Of a stretch of 7,289 nucleotides of DNA, positions 1 through 5,919 are shown in pieces (positions within the stretch are counted from its first letter, which is position 1; every line of letters begins with the position of its first letter). The notes under the pieces were generated by a model. The model made no database searches and was not told where the DNA came from. It saw nothing but the letters and a program-made list of their open reading frames with translations. Location of the stretch: the NCBI GenBank assembly GCA_027055635.1, contig JALUMZ010000242.1:1-7289 (forward strand), read 5' to 3'. This DNA comes from Campylobacteraceae bacterium. GTDB lineage: Bacteria > Campylobacterota > Campylobacteria > Campylobacterales > Sulfurospirillaceae. Position numbers and translations under genes: made by a program.

Positions 1-1066
1 CATAAACACTATTTGCCATCTTTAAGGCACTTTTGGCTGAGTTGATTTTAGCCTTTTGGGTTGATAGTTTTTTCTTGGCTAAATCAAATAAAACTCTATC
101 TTTTGATTTAGCATAGTTTAACTGCTCTTGCTTAACCAATTTTGCCAACATGGCTGATTGTTTTTTACTTGAAGTTGAAGTATCATACAGATTTAGATTA
201 AAGCTTAGCATTAGTTGATTTTGAGAATCAGGTAAATCTTTTAAGAGCCCTTCGTTGTAGTCATTATAATGGTATATGCTCACTGTATCTTCTAATTTAA
301 TTTTTGGTTTTTTTATAGCAGAAATTTGTCTTATATTTTCGTTTATTGCCCTCAAATTACTTTGTAATGCCTTTATTGTATCACTTTGTTTGTATTTTAA
401 ATTTGGTATATTTGGCAGTTTCGAGTTATCTATATGAGTGATTTTTTTACCTGCTAAAAGAGAGAGGTTTTGATATAAATCATCTCTTTGATACTTCAAA
501 TCCTCTATGATATACTGGTTTGATTCATACTCTGATTGAAGTTTTAGAACCTCATCTACAGTTATCATTTTAAGGTCATACTTCTGTTTTTCTCTTTTAT
601 ACTCAGCATTTAATGTTTTTGATTTATCTTCATAGGCTTTTATATTTGCATCTACTGTTTTTATACTGTAAAACATCTGTACCACTTGCAAAAGTATCTC
701 TTTTTCAGATGCCTTTTTGCTTAATTTTGAAGACTCTACCTCAAAACTTTTTTGTCTTTTAATAGAGTCATTTTTACCACCGTCATATAAATCTATACCA
801 AATTTTAAGTATCCCATAGAGGTTGCCCCAACTTGAGAGGAGCGAGTATCTAGATCAAGTTTATTATAACTTGCACCTAGATTTATGGTTGGATTTTGTG
901 TGTTTGATACGCTCTTTAGCGTCTCTTTTTTTGAAGCTATATCATAATCCATAGCTTTTATATTGGAATTGTTTTTTAGTGTGCTTTGCATCGCCTCTTT
1001 TAGGCTGGTTGCATTTAAACTAAAAGGTAAAATTGCTAACAATACTATTTTATATAATGTTTTCAT
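1..1066 (-). CDS. TolC-family outer-membrane efflux protein, C-terminus cut by window edge
   Basis: Outer-membrane channel and periplasmic tunnel that would complete the tripartite exporter encoded just upstream. The frame is open from ATG at 1066 to the window edge, giving 355 codons with no stop. TolC-family proteins are usually 400-480 residues, so a C-terminal piece is missing. It starts MKTLYKIVLLAILPFSLNA, a clear signal peptide. The mature protein shows the tandem-repeat layout of the family: a first beta strand ending in LYDGGK near residue 100, long charged helices with heptad character, then a second repeat with NLNLYD near residue 300. The second repeat lacks the usual GG after YD (it reads YDTSTSS). 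An AGAGGA ribosome site at 1075-1080 lies inside the preceding ATPase gene, and the two genes overlap by 17 bp in different frames, which implies coupling. Family assignment is firm; substrate is unknown. Confidence 0.9.
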   Translation of the reverse strand, partial: MKTLYKIVLLAILPFSLNATSLKEAMQSTLKNNSNIKAMDYDIASKKETLKSVSNTQNPTINLGASYNKLDLDTRSSQVGATSMGYLKFGIDLYDGGKNDSIKRQKSFEVESSKLSKKASEKEILLQVVQMFYSIKTVDANIKAYEDKSKTLNAEYKREKQKYDLKMITVDEVLKLQSEYESNQYIIEDLKYQRDDLYQNLSLLAGKKITHIDNSKLPNIPNLKYKQSDTIKALQSNLRAINENIRQISAIKKPKIKLEDTVSIYHYNDYNEGLLKDLPDSQNQLMLSFNLNLYDTSTSSKKQSAMLAKLVKQEQLNYAKSKDRVLFDLAKKKLSTQKAKINSAKSALKMANSVY

Positions 1067-1763
1067 TGTTCTTTTCCTCTATTTGAATTTTTTTATCTTT
1101 GATAGTCAAAACTTTATCACAATATGGCAATAATCTGTCATCGTGAGTAACCATAATGATAGTTACATTTTGCTCTCTTGTTATCTTTTTGAGCATCTTG
1201 ACAACGCTTATAGCTCTGTGTCTATCGAGTGCAGCGGTTGGCTCATCTGCTAGTATGATGTCTGGCTCATTTGCCAAAGCTCTAGCTATCGCGATTCTTT
1301 GGTTTTGTCCACCACTTAACTCGCTTGGCATATTGTGAAGTTTATCGCTCATATCAAGATAGTCCAAAAGCTCTTTTACTCTTGGTTTTACGACTTTTTT
1401 GGACTCACCGTTTTGATATGGTAGCAAAGATATATTTTCTTCTATATTTAAAAATGGTATCAGATAGTGAGCTTGAAAGATAAAGCCTATCTTTTTTCTC
1501 CTTAGTTCTCTATCATCTTTGACTTTCCATTTGTTATCATAGACTACTTCGTCTCCTATCTCTATCTTTCCGCTTGTTGGCTCTAGTACACATCCAAGCA
1601 TCATAAGAAGTGTTGTTTTTCCAGCACCACTAGGAGCTACCAATGCTACAAATTCTCCTTTGTTTAGGGTAAAATTTGCACCGTCTATGACAGTGACTTC
1701 ACTCTCGCCTTTACCAAATTTTTTTACTAAATTTTCGATTTTTATAGATTGATTTTCATTCAT
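1050..1763 (-). CDS. ABC exporter ATPase subunit (LolD/MacB/DevA type)
   Basis: Cytoplasmic nucleotide-binding subunit that powers the FtsX-type permease encoded upstream. At 237 residues it is a single, complete ABC domain. Visible motifs are Walker A APSGAGKT (43-50), Q-loop glutamine in FQAH (97), signature LSGGQ (149-153), Walker B IILADE with catalytic Glu174, D-loop AALD (177-180) and H-loop His207 in MVTHD. The first Walker A glycine is alanine, a variant I recall from LolD-type proteins, so it need not mean loss of function. The sequence IFQAHYLIPFL resembles the DevA/MacB exporter group rather than importers. Its ATG lies one base after the permease stop (TGA-T-ATG), with a GGGGG-rich ribosome site inside the permease end, so translation is probably coupled. 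It could also serve lipoprotein release (LolD), but the adaptor and TolC neighbours argue for export. Confidence 0.93.
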   Translation of the reverse strand: MNENQSIKIENLVKKFGKGESEVTVIDGANFTLNKGEFVALVAPSGAGKTTLLMMLGCVLEPTSGKIEIGDEVVYDNKWKVKDDRELRRKKIGFIFQAHYLIPFLNIEENISLLPYQNGESKKVVKPRVKELLDYLDMSDKLHNMPSELSGGQNQRIAIARALANEPDIILADEPTAALDRHRAISVVKMLKKITREQNVTIIMVTHDDRLLPYCDKVLTIKDKKIQIEEKNNENII

Positions 1764-1764
1764 A

Positions 1765-2910
1765 TCATCCCCCTATCGCTTGTGACGGGTCTGTCTTAAT
1801 TACTTTATATATGCCAAAAAGAGATGCAAATACAGATGAAATCAATATCACTACAAAAAGACTAAAAGCATCACTTGTTTCTAAGACTATCCTTTTTGGA
1901 AATCCTCCTGCGATCATCCTAGCAAAGAGATTTCCTGATATAAATGCTAAAACTCCAAGCACAATAGTCTCTTGAATAATCATCTTTGAGATTGTAAAAT
2001 TTGATATACCTATGAGTTTAAGTATACTTATCTCTTTTATCTTCTCTAGCGTCATAGTATATATGATAAGAGCAATAATCACAATAGAGACTATAATCAA
2101 TATAACGGTAAACATACCTATCTGCTTTGATGATTTTTTTATCACCTTTTCTAAAAGAAGATTAGTCTGTTCATTTTTGGTAAAAACTTTTTTGTGTGTT
2201 GTTATCTCTATATTTCTAGCGACTTGTTCTGGATTGTAACCATCTTTTATTTTAGCTATTATCGCATTTACAAGATGAGGATTTCCACCCTTTATACCTC
2301 TAGCATCATCACTTTTTATTCTCTCATTTGTGTATGTAAACTGTAAAACTTCAGCATCTTTTAGGCTAGTAAAGATAAGGTAGTCACCACCATTTGAGAC
2401 TGTATCCTTAGTAATACCTACAACTTTAAATCTATCTCTTCCCATCTTTATGTATTCGCCTAGTTTATAGTTTGTTTTTTGGGATACCACTATCTCATAG
2501 TGCTGTTTTCTTATGCCTCTTCCTTCTACAAGTTTGGCTCTGTTTATAACATCTATATTTCCAAATGGATCAAAACCAACCAACATAACCTTGAAGTCAC
2601 CATACTTGTTTTGCATCTGAAAAGTTTGAAAGGTGATAGCCTCTGCTGATTTAATACCATTTTGGTAAGATATTTGATTTTTCAAATCTTCATGAACTTT
2701 TGAAGTTTGGGCAAAAGGACCTAGTGTATCTTGTTGCACTACCCAAATATCTGCTTTTATATCACTAACTAAAACTTTAGCATCAAATACCATTCCGCGA
2801 TATACCCCAATCATAATAATAACAATTCCTAAAAGCACACCCACACTTATAGCAGTTATCATAAACTTACTAAGAGAGTGAGATATATCTTTATATGCTA
2901 AATTAATCAT
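1765..2910 (-). CDS. ABC exporter permease, FtsX/MacB (DevC-like) family
   Basis: Inner-membrane subunit of a mechanotransmission-type ABC exporter, 381 residues. The layout is the family standard: one membrane helix near residues 17-37, a large periplasmic domain (about 40-262, MacB_PCD-like), then three helices near 264-286, 311-335 and 348-368. The cytoplasmic stretch EKIKEISILKLIGIS (289-303) matches the coupling segment of FtsX-domain proteins, and the tail TDPSQAIGG (373-381) matches their conserved DPxxAL ending. The ATPase is a separate gene, so this is the split DevBCA/LolCDE-like arrangement, not fused MacB. The ATG overlaps the adaptor stop by 8 bp, and no clear Shine-Dalgarno precedes it, so translation probably depends on ribosomes finishing the adaptor. 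Substrate is not deducible. Confidence 0.9.
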   Translation of the reverse strand: MINLAYKDISHSLSKFMITAISVGVLLGIVIIMIGVYRGMVFDAKVLVSDIKADIWVVQQDTLGPFAQTSKVHEDLKNQISYQNGIKSAEAITFQTFQMQNKYGDFKVMLVGFDPFGNIDVINRAKLVEGRGIRKQHYEIVVSQKTNYKLGEYIKMGRDRFKVVGITKDTVSNGGDYLIFTSLKDAEVLQFTYTNERIKSDDARGIKGGNPHLVNAIIAKIKDGYNPEQVARNIEITTHKKVFTKNEQTNLLLEKVIKKSSKQIGMFTVILIIVSIVIIALIIYTMTLEKIKEISILKLIGISNFTISKMIIQETIVLGVLAFISGNLFARMIAGGFPKRIVLETSDAFSLFVVILISSVFASLFGIYKVIKTDPSQAIGG

Positions 2911-4045
2911 GATAAATTTTCATACCATCGCTGAGAGATTTTTTCTTAGGGTCAGGTATAACCAACTTTTCGTCTATGTTTAGTCCTTTAACCGCGGCTG
3001 TTTTGTTTTCGTAAGCTATAATTTTTAGTGGTTTAAAGCTTACTTTATCACCCTTTAAAGTCCAAACACCGTTTTGTTCTTTGTATATTGCTAAGGCTTT
3101 TGTTGGTACCTTTACAACATCTTTTAGAGTTTTTATCTCTATTTTAACTATAGCTTGCTCCTCCATATAAAAAGGTATAGGAAGATTATCAAACGCTATA
3201 TCTATCTCTCTTTCATAAGTTATAGGATTATTTACCGGATTGATATTAACCACTTTTCCTCTATATATTTTATCTGATGAGCGAAGTTTTATAGATGCGC
3301 TATCTCCAATTTTAACTTTGCCGCTCATTCTTGTATCTATATATGTCTGGATCCAAACATCTTTAGGATTTACCAACTCTAGAAGTGTTTGGTTTGGCAT
3401 TATAATCTGATAATTTACAGCAAGTTTCTTTGTAATATACCCATCAACAGGTGATTTTATAACATAATGGGCTAACTTTTTCTCTAATCCACTTATGCCC
3501 GCTATCACTTGTGATACCTGATCTTTCAAAGAAGCTATATGTGCATCAATACTTTGTATTCTCAACTTTGCAGTCTCTTTTTCTGTTAGATATTTTTGAT
3601 AATTCAAACTTGAAATAGAGTGAAGCTTGTAGAGTTTTTTATTTTTCTTGAACAATTCATCTTGATAATCAAAATTTACTTTTGCACTTTGTCTATCAAC
3701 CTTTAAAGAGTTTATATCATTCAAAAGTTTTGACTTCAAAGCTCTTTGTTCATCAATCCTATCTGTTAAGTCCACACTATCTATATTTGCAATTAAAGTA
3801 TCTTTTTTTATGTACTCACCCTCTTGCGCATCAAAGTCTAGAATCTTTCCACCATATAAAGACCCAATCTTATAGATATCTCTTGCACCTACATTTCCAA
3901 CTCCATTGACTTTTATGTTTATACTTCCTTTGGTTGCTCGTACAGTTGCAAATGTATGTTTGGGAATATAAACCTTTTTATAAAATCCAAAACCAACTAT
4001 GGCAATTATCAGCACATAAATAGTATATCTAATAACTCTTTTCAT
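2903..4045 (-). CDS. Periplasmic adaptor / membrane fusion protein (HlyD/MacA type)
   Basis: Links the inner-membrane permease to the TolC-like channel. At 380 residues it shows an N-terminal anchor helix (about 6-22) followed by the first half of a biotinyl-lipoyl fold (43-92). A long, charged helical hairpin (about 93-192) is predicted to be coiled coil, with its turn near 140-147 (KLHSISSL), where adaptors dock to TolC. The second lipoyl half contains KSPVDGYITKK (197-207). A beta-barrel (about 225-305) and a membrane-proximal C-terminal domain (about 310-380) complete the protein. The start overlaps the EF-hand stop as ATGA, with an AAGGA ribosome site 7 bases upstream, so expression of the two is tied. 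It could be called RND-type by fold alone, but the ABC permease and ATPase directly downstream make an ABC adaptor far more likely. Confidence 0.92.
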   Translation of the reverse strand: MKRVIRYTIYVLIIAIVGFGFYKKVYIPKHTFATVRATKGSINIKVNGVGNVGARDIYKIGSLYGGKILDFDAQEGEYIKKDTLIANIDSVDLTDRIDEQRALKSKLLNDINSLKVDRQSAKVNFDYQDELFKKNKKLYKLHSISSLNYQKYLTEKETAKLRIQSIDAHIASLKDQVSQVIAGISGLEKKLAHYVIKSPVDGYITKKLAVNYQIIMPNQTLLELVNPKDVWIQTYIDTRMSGKVKIGDSASIKLRSSDKIYRGKVVNINPVNNPITYEREIDIAFDNLPIPFYMEEQAIVKIEIKTLKDVVKVPTKALAIYKEQNGVWTLKGDKVSFKPLKIIAYENKTAAVKGLNIDEKLVIPDPKKKSLSDGMKIYHD

Positions 4046-4371
4046 CTGTTTCCTTTTTTCTTCATACCTTTTTTCTGCCCATTATGTCGTTGTCTATTTT
4101 TTTGCAATTGAACTTGAAACTCTTGCATATCTATATAGCCATCTTTGTTTGTATCTACCATATTAAATGTTGGAGCATTTCCTGCATTTCTCATCTGTTT
4201 TCCTGCATTTGCATTTGCAATCATATTTTTTTGCTGTGCATTTTCAAACTCACTTTTACTCACTCTTCCATTACCATCTGCATCAAACTCCCCAAATGAA
4301 TGATTATTTTGATTCATCCCTGCTACAAGAGCACCACTAACTAATAACATTGCAAATATAATTTTTTTCAT
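4042..4371 (-). CDS. Small secreted EF-hand protein, first gene of the exporter operon
   Basis: Predicted periplasmic calcium-binding protein of 109 residues. It begins MKKIIFAMLLVSGALVAG, a signal peptide. Two canonical 12-residue EF loops follow: DADGNGRVSKSE and DTNKDGYIDMQE, each with acidic or oxygen ligands at positions 1, 3, 5, 9 and 12 and glycine at 6. They are joined by a Met/Asn/Ala-rich linker, and the protein ends in a strongly basic tail (KKGMKKKGNR). I chose the ATG at 4371 over an in-frame ATG at 4476 because AAGGAG sits six bases upstream and the signal peptide starts there; the longer version would add 35 non-conserved-looking residues before it. It overlaps the adaptor gene by 4 bp (ATGA). 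Calcium binding is inferred from the loops. Whether it is a sensor, a chaperone or a partner of the exporter is unknown. Confidence 0.87.
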   Translation of the reverse strand: MKKIIFAMLLVSGALVAGMNQNNHSFGEFDADGNGRVSKSEFENAQQKNMIANANAGKQMRNAGNAPTFNMVDTNKDGYIDMQEFQVQLQKNRQRHNGQKKGMKKKGNR

Positions 4372-4377
4372 CTCTTT

Positions 4378-4383
4378 CTCCTT
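4378..4383 (-). promoter_or_regulatory. Shine-Dalgarno site of the EF-hand gene
   Basis: AAGGAG, six bases before the ATG at 4371, is the strongest ribosome site near this gene and decides the start. It is embedded in one arm of the 12-bp inverted repeat (TGCAAGGAGAAA), so it could be sequestered in longer transcripts. Confidence 0.8.
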
Positions 4384-4387
4384 GCAT

Positions 4388-4401
4388 GGGATTATAATCC
4401 C
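4388..4401. promoter_or_regulatory. Perfect 14-bp palindrome, candidate operator
   Basis: GGGATTATAATCCC is its own reverse complement. It contains TATAAT on the minus strand at 4391-4396, so it may be an operator laid over a -10 element. If transcription starts further upstream, near 4410, it would lie in the 5' leader and could form a short hairpin just before the ribosome site. Which reading is right cannot be settled from sequence alone. Confidence 0.45.
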
Positions 4402-4416
4402 CAAATATTTGATGAA

Positions 4417-4425
4417 ATTATGACA
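4417..4425 (-). promoter_or_regulatory. Candidate extended -10 promoter for the exporter operon
   Basis: TGTCATAAT matches the extended -10 form TGnTATAAT with one mismatch. It would start transcription near 4410 and give a leader of about 40 bases before the EF-hand ATG. No TTGACA-like -35 is visible. That is common for vegetative promoters in Campylobacterota and also fits activation by a protein bound to the adjacent tandem boxes. Confidence 0.35.
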
Positions 4426-4428
4426 TAC

Positions 4429-4450
4429 CTTCGTTAGCTTATCGTTAACT
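4429..4450 (-). promoter_or_regulatory. Tandem 11-bp boxes, candidate activator site
   Basis: Two abutting 11-mers on the minus strand, AGTTAACGATA (4440-4450) and AGCTAACGAAG (4429-4439), share 8 of 11 positions including TAACGA. Direct repeats at one helical turn are typical of OmpR/PhoB-type response regulators. They sit where a -35 element would lie for the TGTCATAAT promoter. The regulator is unknown. Confidence 0.35.
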
Positions 4451-4509
4451 ATACAGAGTGTAGCTAGATTGTGCAAGGAGAAAAACTACCTATCTATCTT
4501 TTATATTTT

Positions 4510-4554
4510 TTAAAGTTGTGCAGCAAAATCTTCTACATCTATTTCTATTTTCAT
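4510..4554 (-). pseudogene. 14-codon reading frame, probable transposase N-terminal remnant
   Basis: MKIEIDVEDFAAQL followed by TAA, with an AAGGA ribosome site seven bases upstream of the ATG. The peptide looks like the start of a normal cytoplasmic protein rather than a secreted or leader peptide. From memory, IS256-family transposases of Campylobacterota can begin in a similar way; this was not checked by search. The remaining several hundred codons are absent. The alternative is a small translated leader peptide or a chance frame. Confidence 0.35.
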
Positions 4555-4613
4555 TTGTAAATCCTTCTGTGTTTAGTATTTTATCTAATTGGCACAGAAT
4601 TATTTACGCTCCC
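4510..4613 (-). mobile_element. Possible left-end relic of an IS256-like insertion sequence
   Basis: From 4613 the minus strand reads GGGAGCGTAAATAATTCTGTG, reminiscent of IS256-family ends in which a GGGA/GGAG tip is followed by an AATTCTGTG-type motif. The ATG of the 14-codon frame lies about 60 bases inside this end, a normal distance. TTCTGTG (4593-4599) and CACAGAA (4565-4571) form a perfect 7-bp inverted repeat that reaches into the ribosome site, like the hairpins some IS elements use to block translation from read-through RNA. No right end and no rest of the transposase remain. Assignment rests on remembered family features. Confidence 0.35.
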
Positions 4614-4637
4614 AAAGTTGATATTAGTCCCTGCTAC

Positions 4638-4660
4638 TATAACGAGCTTTGCTCACTATA
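4638..4660 (-). terminator. Stem-loop after nosD, weak terminator or RNA 3'-end candidate
   Basis: A ten-base-pair stem (TATAGTGAGC against GCTCGTTATA, eight Watson-Crick pairs and two G-U) closes on an AAA loop, starting 13 bases after the nosD stop codon. No run of T follows, so it is not a standard intrinsic terminator. It may protect the 3' end of the nosD transcript, or belong to a mobile-element remnant. Confidence 0.35.
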
Positions 4661-4673
4661 TGTGCAAGGTCAC

Positions 4674-5918
4674 TTAGTTAGTCAATTTAAGAGTATCTGG
4701 ATTTTTTTCTCTTCGAGGTTTTGTGTCTTCTAACAAAAGTACTGGTTCGCTAAAAGGCGCTAATCGCTCTATGAAATCTACGATACTAAGTAAAGGTGTT
4801 GCATAAAAAAACTTTAAATGATGATCAAATTGCCATAGTTTATCGGCGTAAATTAAAACTTGATAAGGCATATCACTTATACCGTCACCATCTTTGTCAA
4901 AACCTATATATCTATCCCAATAATTTTCTTCTATCTTGTTTTTATATTTCTGATAGCCTTTTGAGTCTATCAATACATCTTCAAGATTTTTGACTATATT
5001 ATTGTTCTTGATGATATTATTTTTAATGACTGAATGAAAATGAAAAGCACTATTGTTTCTTATGATTTCATTATGGTCTATATGTCTTTGTATTCCTATT
5101 TCAGCTGGAGAAGAGTCTATATAAAAAGCTTGTGAATTTGCTGTGATTAGGTTATGGGATACATGTATATTTTTGCCATTTTTAAGCATAATACCTACAC
5201 CCGTAGAGAGGTGAGTTTTGGCTATAATATTATCTTTTACATTGATATTTTTGCCGTTTCCCACCATAATACCCGCATAATTCAAAGTGATTTTATTTGA
5301 AGTTATATTTACATCATGGCTCATATCAGCCATTATGCCGTATCTGCTCTCTTCTATGATATTGTTTTTTACTGTATTGTTATTTGATCTGCTAAGTGAA
5401 AGATCCCTGCTTTTTATCAGGTGATTATTTGCTATGAGGTTGTTATTTGAGCCCCAGAGTCTTATGCCGTCACCCCTATTGTCCACTACTTTTTCTTTGT
5501 ATGATATTATGGTGTTGTTTATAATTTTTGAGTTGTTTGTATTATGAAAAATGATACCAAAAAGAGTCTGTTTGATTTTGCAATTTTTTATAGTTATATC
5601 TTTTGCATTTTCCACTTTTATACCACTATCTAAATTGTACCTTTGTTTTCCGCTGTTTTGAATCGTTATATCTTTTATCTCTACATGTGAAGCAAGTATG
5701 GTTAAAACAGTGCCGTTGCCATCACCTTTTATGATGCTTTTTTGTTTATATCCTTCTAGAATTAACGGTTTGTCTATGGTGATTGGGCCTCTAAATACTC
5801 CCTCGGGAAGTTCTATTTTAGAGTTGGGTTCTGCTTGTTTGATGATCTCATTTAAATCTACTTTTGAAAATAAAGATATGCTTATAAAAAGTATGAAAAA
5901 AATAATTTTTGTTTTCAA
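4674..5918 (-). CDS. nosD: NosD-family periplasmic beta-helix protein
   Basis: NosD works in the periplasm with the NosF/NosY ABC transporter in maturing the copper centre of nitrous oxide reductase. This protein has 414 residues, near the family size. It starts with a signal peptide (MKTKIIFFILFISISLFS), followed by a right-handed parallel beta-helix (about 40-330) with many Asn-rich turns (NNTI, NNNL, KNNII). The C-terminal signature is diagnostic: YWDRYIGFDKDGDGISD (333-349), IYADKLW (356-362) and LSIVDFIERLAPFSEPVLLL (377-396). The start codon is TTG; the signal peptide follows at once and AAGGGA sits just upstream, one base after the SDR stop. No nosZ, nosF, nosY, nosG or nosL lies in the window, so it is either detached from its cluster or a paralogue with another client. 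Family assignment is strong; the role in N2O reduction is inferred. Confidence 0.88.
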   Translation of the reverse strand: MKTKIIFFILFISISLFSKVDLNEIIKQAEPNSKIELPEGVFRGPITIDKPLILEGYKQKSIIKGDGNGTVLTILASHVEIKDITIQNSGKQRYNLDSGIKVENAKDITIKNCKIKQTLFGIIFHNTNNSKIINNTIISYKEKVVDNRGDGIRLWGSNNNLIANNHLIKSRDLSLSRSNNNTVKNNIIEESRYGIMADMSHDVNITSNKITLNYAGIMVGNGKNINVKDNIIAKTHLSTGVGIMLKNGKNIHVSHNLITANSQAFYIDSSPAEIGIQRHIDHNEIIRNNSAFHFHSVIKNNIIKNNNIVKNLEDVLIDSKGYQKYKNKIEENYWDRYIGFDKDGDGISDMPYQVLIYADKLWQFDHHLKFFYATPLLSIVDFIERLAPFSEPVLLLEDTKPRREKNPDTLKLTN

Positions 5919-5919
5919 A

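Larger units (their letters stand above)
4375..4483. repeat. 12-bp inverted repeat bracketing the promoter and the EF-hand ribosome site
   Basis: Exact arms TTTCTCCTTGCA at 4375-4386 and TGCAAGGAGAAA at 4472-4483 are separated by 85 bases. In a minus-strand transcript that begins upstream of 4483, the first arm (UUUCUCCUUGCA) could pair with the second and cover the whole AAGGAG ribosome site. A transcript starting near 4410 would lack the first arm. An exact 12-bp match within 300 bases is unlikely by chance, but function is inferred. Confidence 0.5.
4470..4669. repeat. 9-bp direct repeat TGTGCAAGG
   Basis: Exact copies lie at 4470-4478 and 4661-4669 and bracket 182 bases that include the stem-loop and the possible IS relic. 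Nine bases is a target-site duplication length produced by IS256-type transposition, but the enclosed segment does not end in inverted repeats, so a chance match or a different event is equally possible. Confidence 0.35.
4372..4673. other. Intergenic control region between nosD and the exporter operon
   Basis: This is the only stretch of about 300 bases without a full gene. Reading in the direction of the flanking genes it holds the following in order: a stem-loop just past nosD, a possible IS256-like left end with a 14-codon frame, an AT-rich gap, and one arm of an inverted repeat. Then come tandem 11-bp boxes, an extended -10, a 14-bp palindrome, and the other arm of the inverted repeat with the ribosome site of the EF-hand gene. 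No convincing tRNA or intrinsic terminator with a U-tract is present. Confidence 0.75.

Noticed and set aside
1634..1637. Alanine in place of the first Walker A glycine of the ATPase (APSGAGKT) as a sign of a dead enzyme.
   Set aside because: The same form is known to me from LolD-type proteins, and every other catalytic motif is intact.
4372..4476. An in-frame upstream ATG at 4476 would extend the EF-hand protein by 35 residues.
   Set aside because: The extension precedes an obvious signal peptide, has no good ribosome site and runs through the candidate promoter; the ATG at 4371 has AAGGAG at ideal spacing.
4631..4680. Possible tRNA or small structured RNA after nosD.
   Set aside because: Only one stem-loop forms; no cloverleaf, T-loop or acceptor stem could be found.
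4518..4733. Plus-strand open frame of 71 codons across the intergenic region and the nosD end.
   Set aside because: Composition looks like antisense of AT-rich DNA, with no family-like motif and no ribosome site; other plus-strand frames opposite the genes were rejected for the same reason.
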